DNA from: an uncultured Eubacteriales bacterium
GTDB lineage: Bacteria > Bacillota > Clostridia > Oscillospirales > Oscillospiraceae
Length of the DNA: 23,880 nt
Assembly (NCBI GenBank): GCA_902475455.1
Contig: CABRZO010000014.1
Span: forward strand, 1 to 23,880
Direction of reading: 5' to 3'
Positions 23,681 to 23,880 of the stretch are shown here, piece by piece (positions within the stretch are counted from its first letter, which is position 1; each line of letters starts with the position of its first letter). Below the pieces are notes generated by a model. It made no database searches. It was not told the origin of the DNA and worked only from the letters and a program-made list of their open reading frames with translations. Both the position numbers and the translations under genes were made by a program.

Positions 23681-23798
23681 TTTCTTCCTCAAGATCCGAT
23701 GGTTCTTTAATACTTACTTTGCACTGAACGTACCGAATATTTTATCTACATCCTCCAACTATTTACCCACTGCAACCATTGAGAAGGAGAGGTTTATT

Positions 23799-23880
23799 AT
23801 GGCACCGAAGAAAGCAGACCCCGTAAAGCAGGCCGCCCCGGAGGCTGTTCCCCCGGTTGTAGAGCAAGAAGCCCCCGCCG
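23799..23880 (+). CDS. N-terminus of an unrecognised Pro/Ala-rich protein (truncated by window edge)
   Basis: The ATG at 23799 has a good ribosome site (AGAAGGAGAGG) upstream and is followed by 26 further open codons rich in Lys, Ala, Pro, Val and Glu (MAPKKADPVKQAAPEAVPP and onward) up to the edge. This looks like a low-complexity linker or tail at the front of a larger protein. No function can be given. The 118 bp before it holds no clear promoter or terminator. Confidence 0.6.
   Translation, partial: MAPKKADPVKQAAPEAVPPVVEQEAPA

Noticed and set aside
1..23880. Search for tRNA, rRNA, CRISPR arrays, insertion sequences and phage attachment sites
   Set aside because: No regular spaced repeats, transposase-like genes, tRNA-like cloverleaf or rRNA sequence was seen by reading; a covariance-model scan would be needed to exclude a small RNA.

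Overview
The window (23,880 bp, visibly GC-rich) looks like chromosomal DNA from a high-GC, Gram-positive anaerobe of the Oscillospiraceae type (relatives of Flavonifractor, Lawsonibacter or Intestinimonas). This rests on lipoprotein-type binding proteins, strong AAGGAG-like ribosome binding sites, sigma-A promoters, a clostridial-type EF-G paralogue and the overall gene style. The genus is an inference; there is no marker gene here.

Layout. (1) 1-2753, minus strand: a ribose/galactose-type sugar ABC operon (two-domain ATPase, permease, and the first 38 residues of a binding lipoprotein cut by the window edge). (2) 3220-15374, minus strand: eleven co-oriented, tightly spaced genes. In transcription order they are a PhlG/phloretin-hydrolase-like C-C hydrolase, a tandem VOC (glyoxalase-fold) protein, a complete Dpp/Opp-type ABC importer (A-B-C-D-F), a membrane-anchored orphan 5'-nucleotidase C-terminal domain, a lactonase-fold beta-propeller, an NTF2/SnoaL-like protein and a CocE/NonD-type alpha/beta hydrolase. 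A perfect 14-bp hairpin follows the last gene. (3) 15783-16688, plus strand: a divergent LysR-type regulator with a strong terminator. (4) 16945-19667, plus strand: an OmpR-family response regulator and a multi-TM histidine kinase. (5) 19782-21851, minus strand: an EF-G-like GTPase, converging on the kinase at a shared hairpin. (6) 22171-23680, plus strand: a short-chain dehydrogenase followed by an unrecognised HExxH protein, then the start of a truncated Pro/Ala-rich gene at the right edge.

How it may work together. The LysR gene and the long operon diverge from a 408-bp intergenic region. The operon promoter (TTCACA, 17 bp, TATGAT) carries just upstream a sequence that recurs at the promoter of the sugar ABC operon (TTCACA, 17 bp, TATAAT): 25 of 33 positions are identical without gaps. 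The better copy contains the LysR-type dyad CTTAT-N7-ATAAG. The simplest reading is one regulon: an inducible system that imports a compound through the Dpp-like transporter and breaks it down by C-C, ester and lactone hydrolysis, co-controlled with a sugar importer. Because the first enzyme belongs to the family of 2,4-diacetylphloroglucinol hydrolase and phloretin hydrolase, a plant polyphenol or its glycoside is the leading guess for the substrate. That substrate is inference only. The hydrolase at the operon end has histidine where its family carries the nucleophilic serine.
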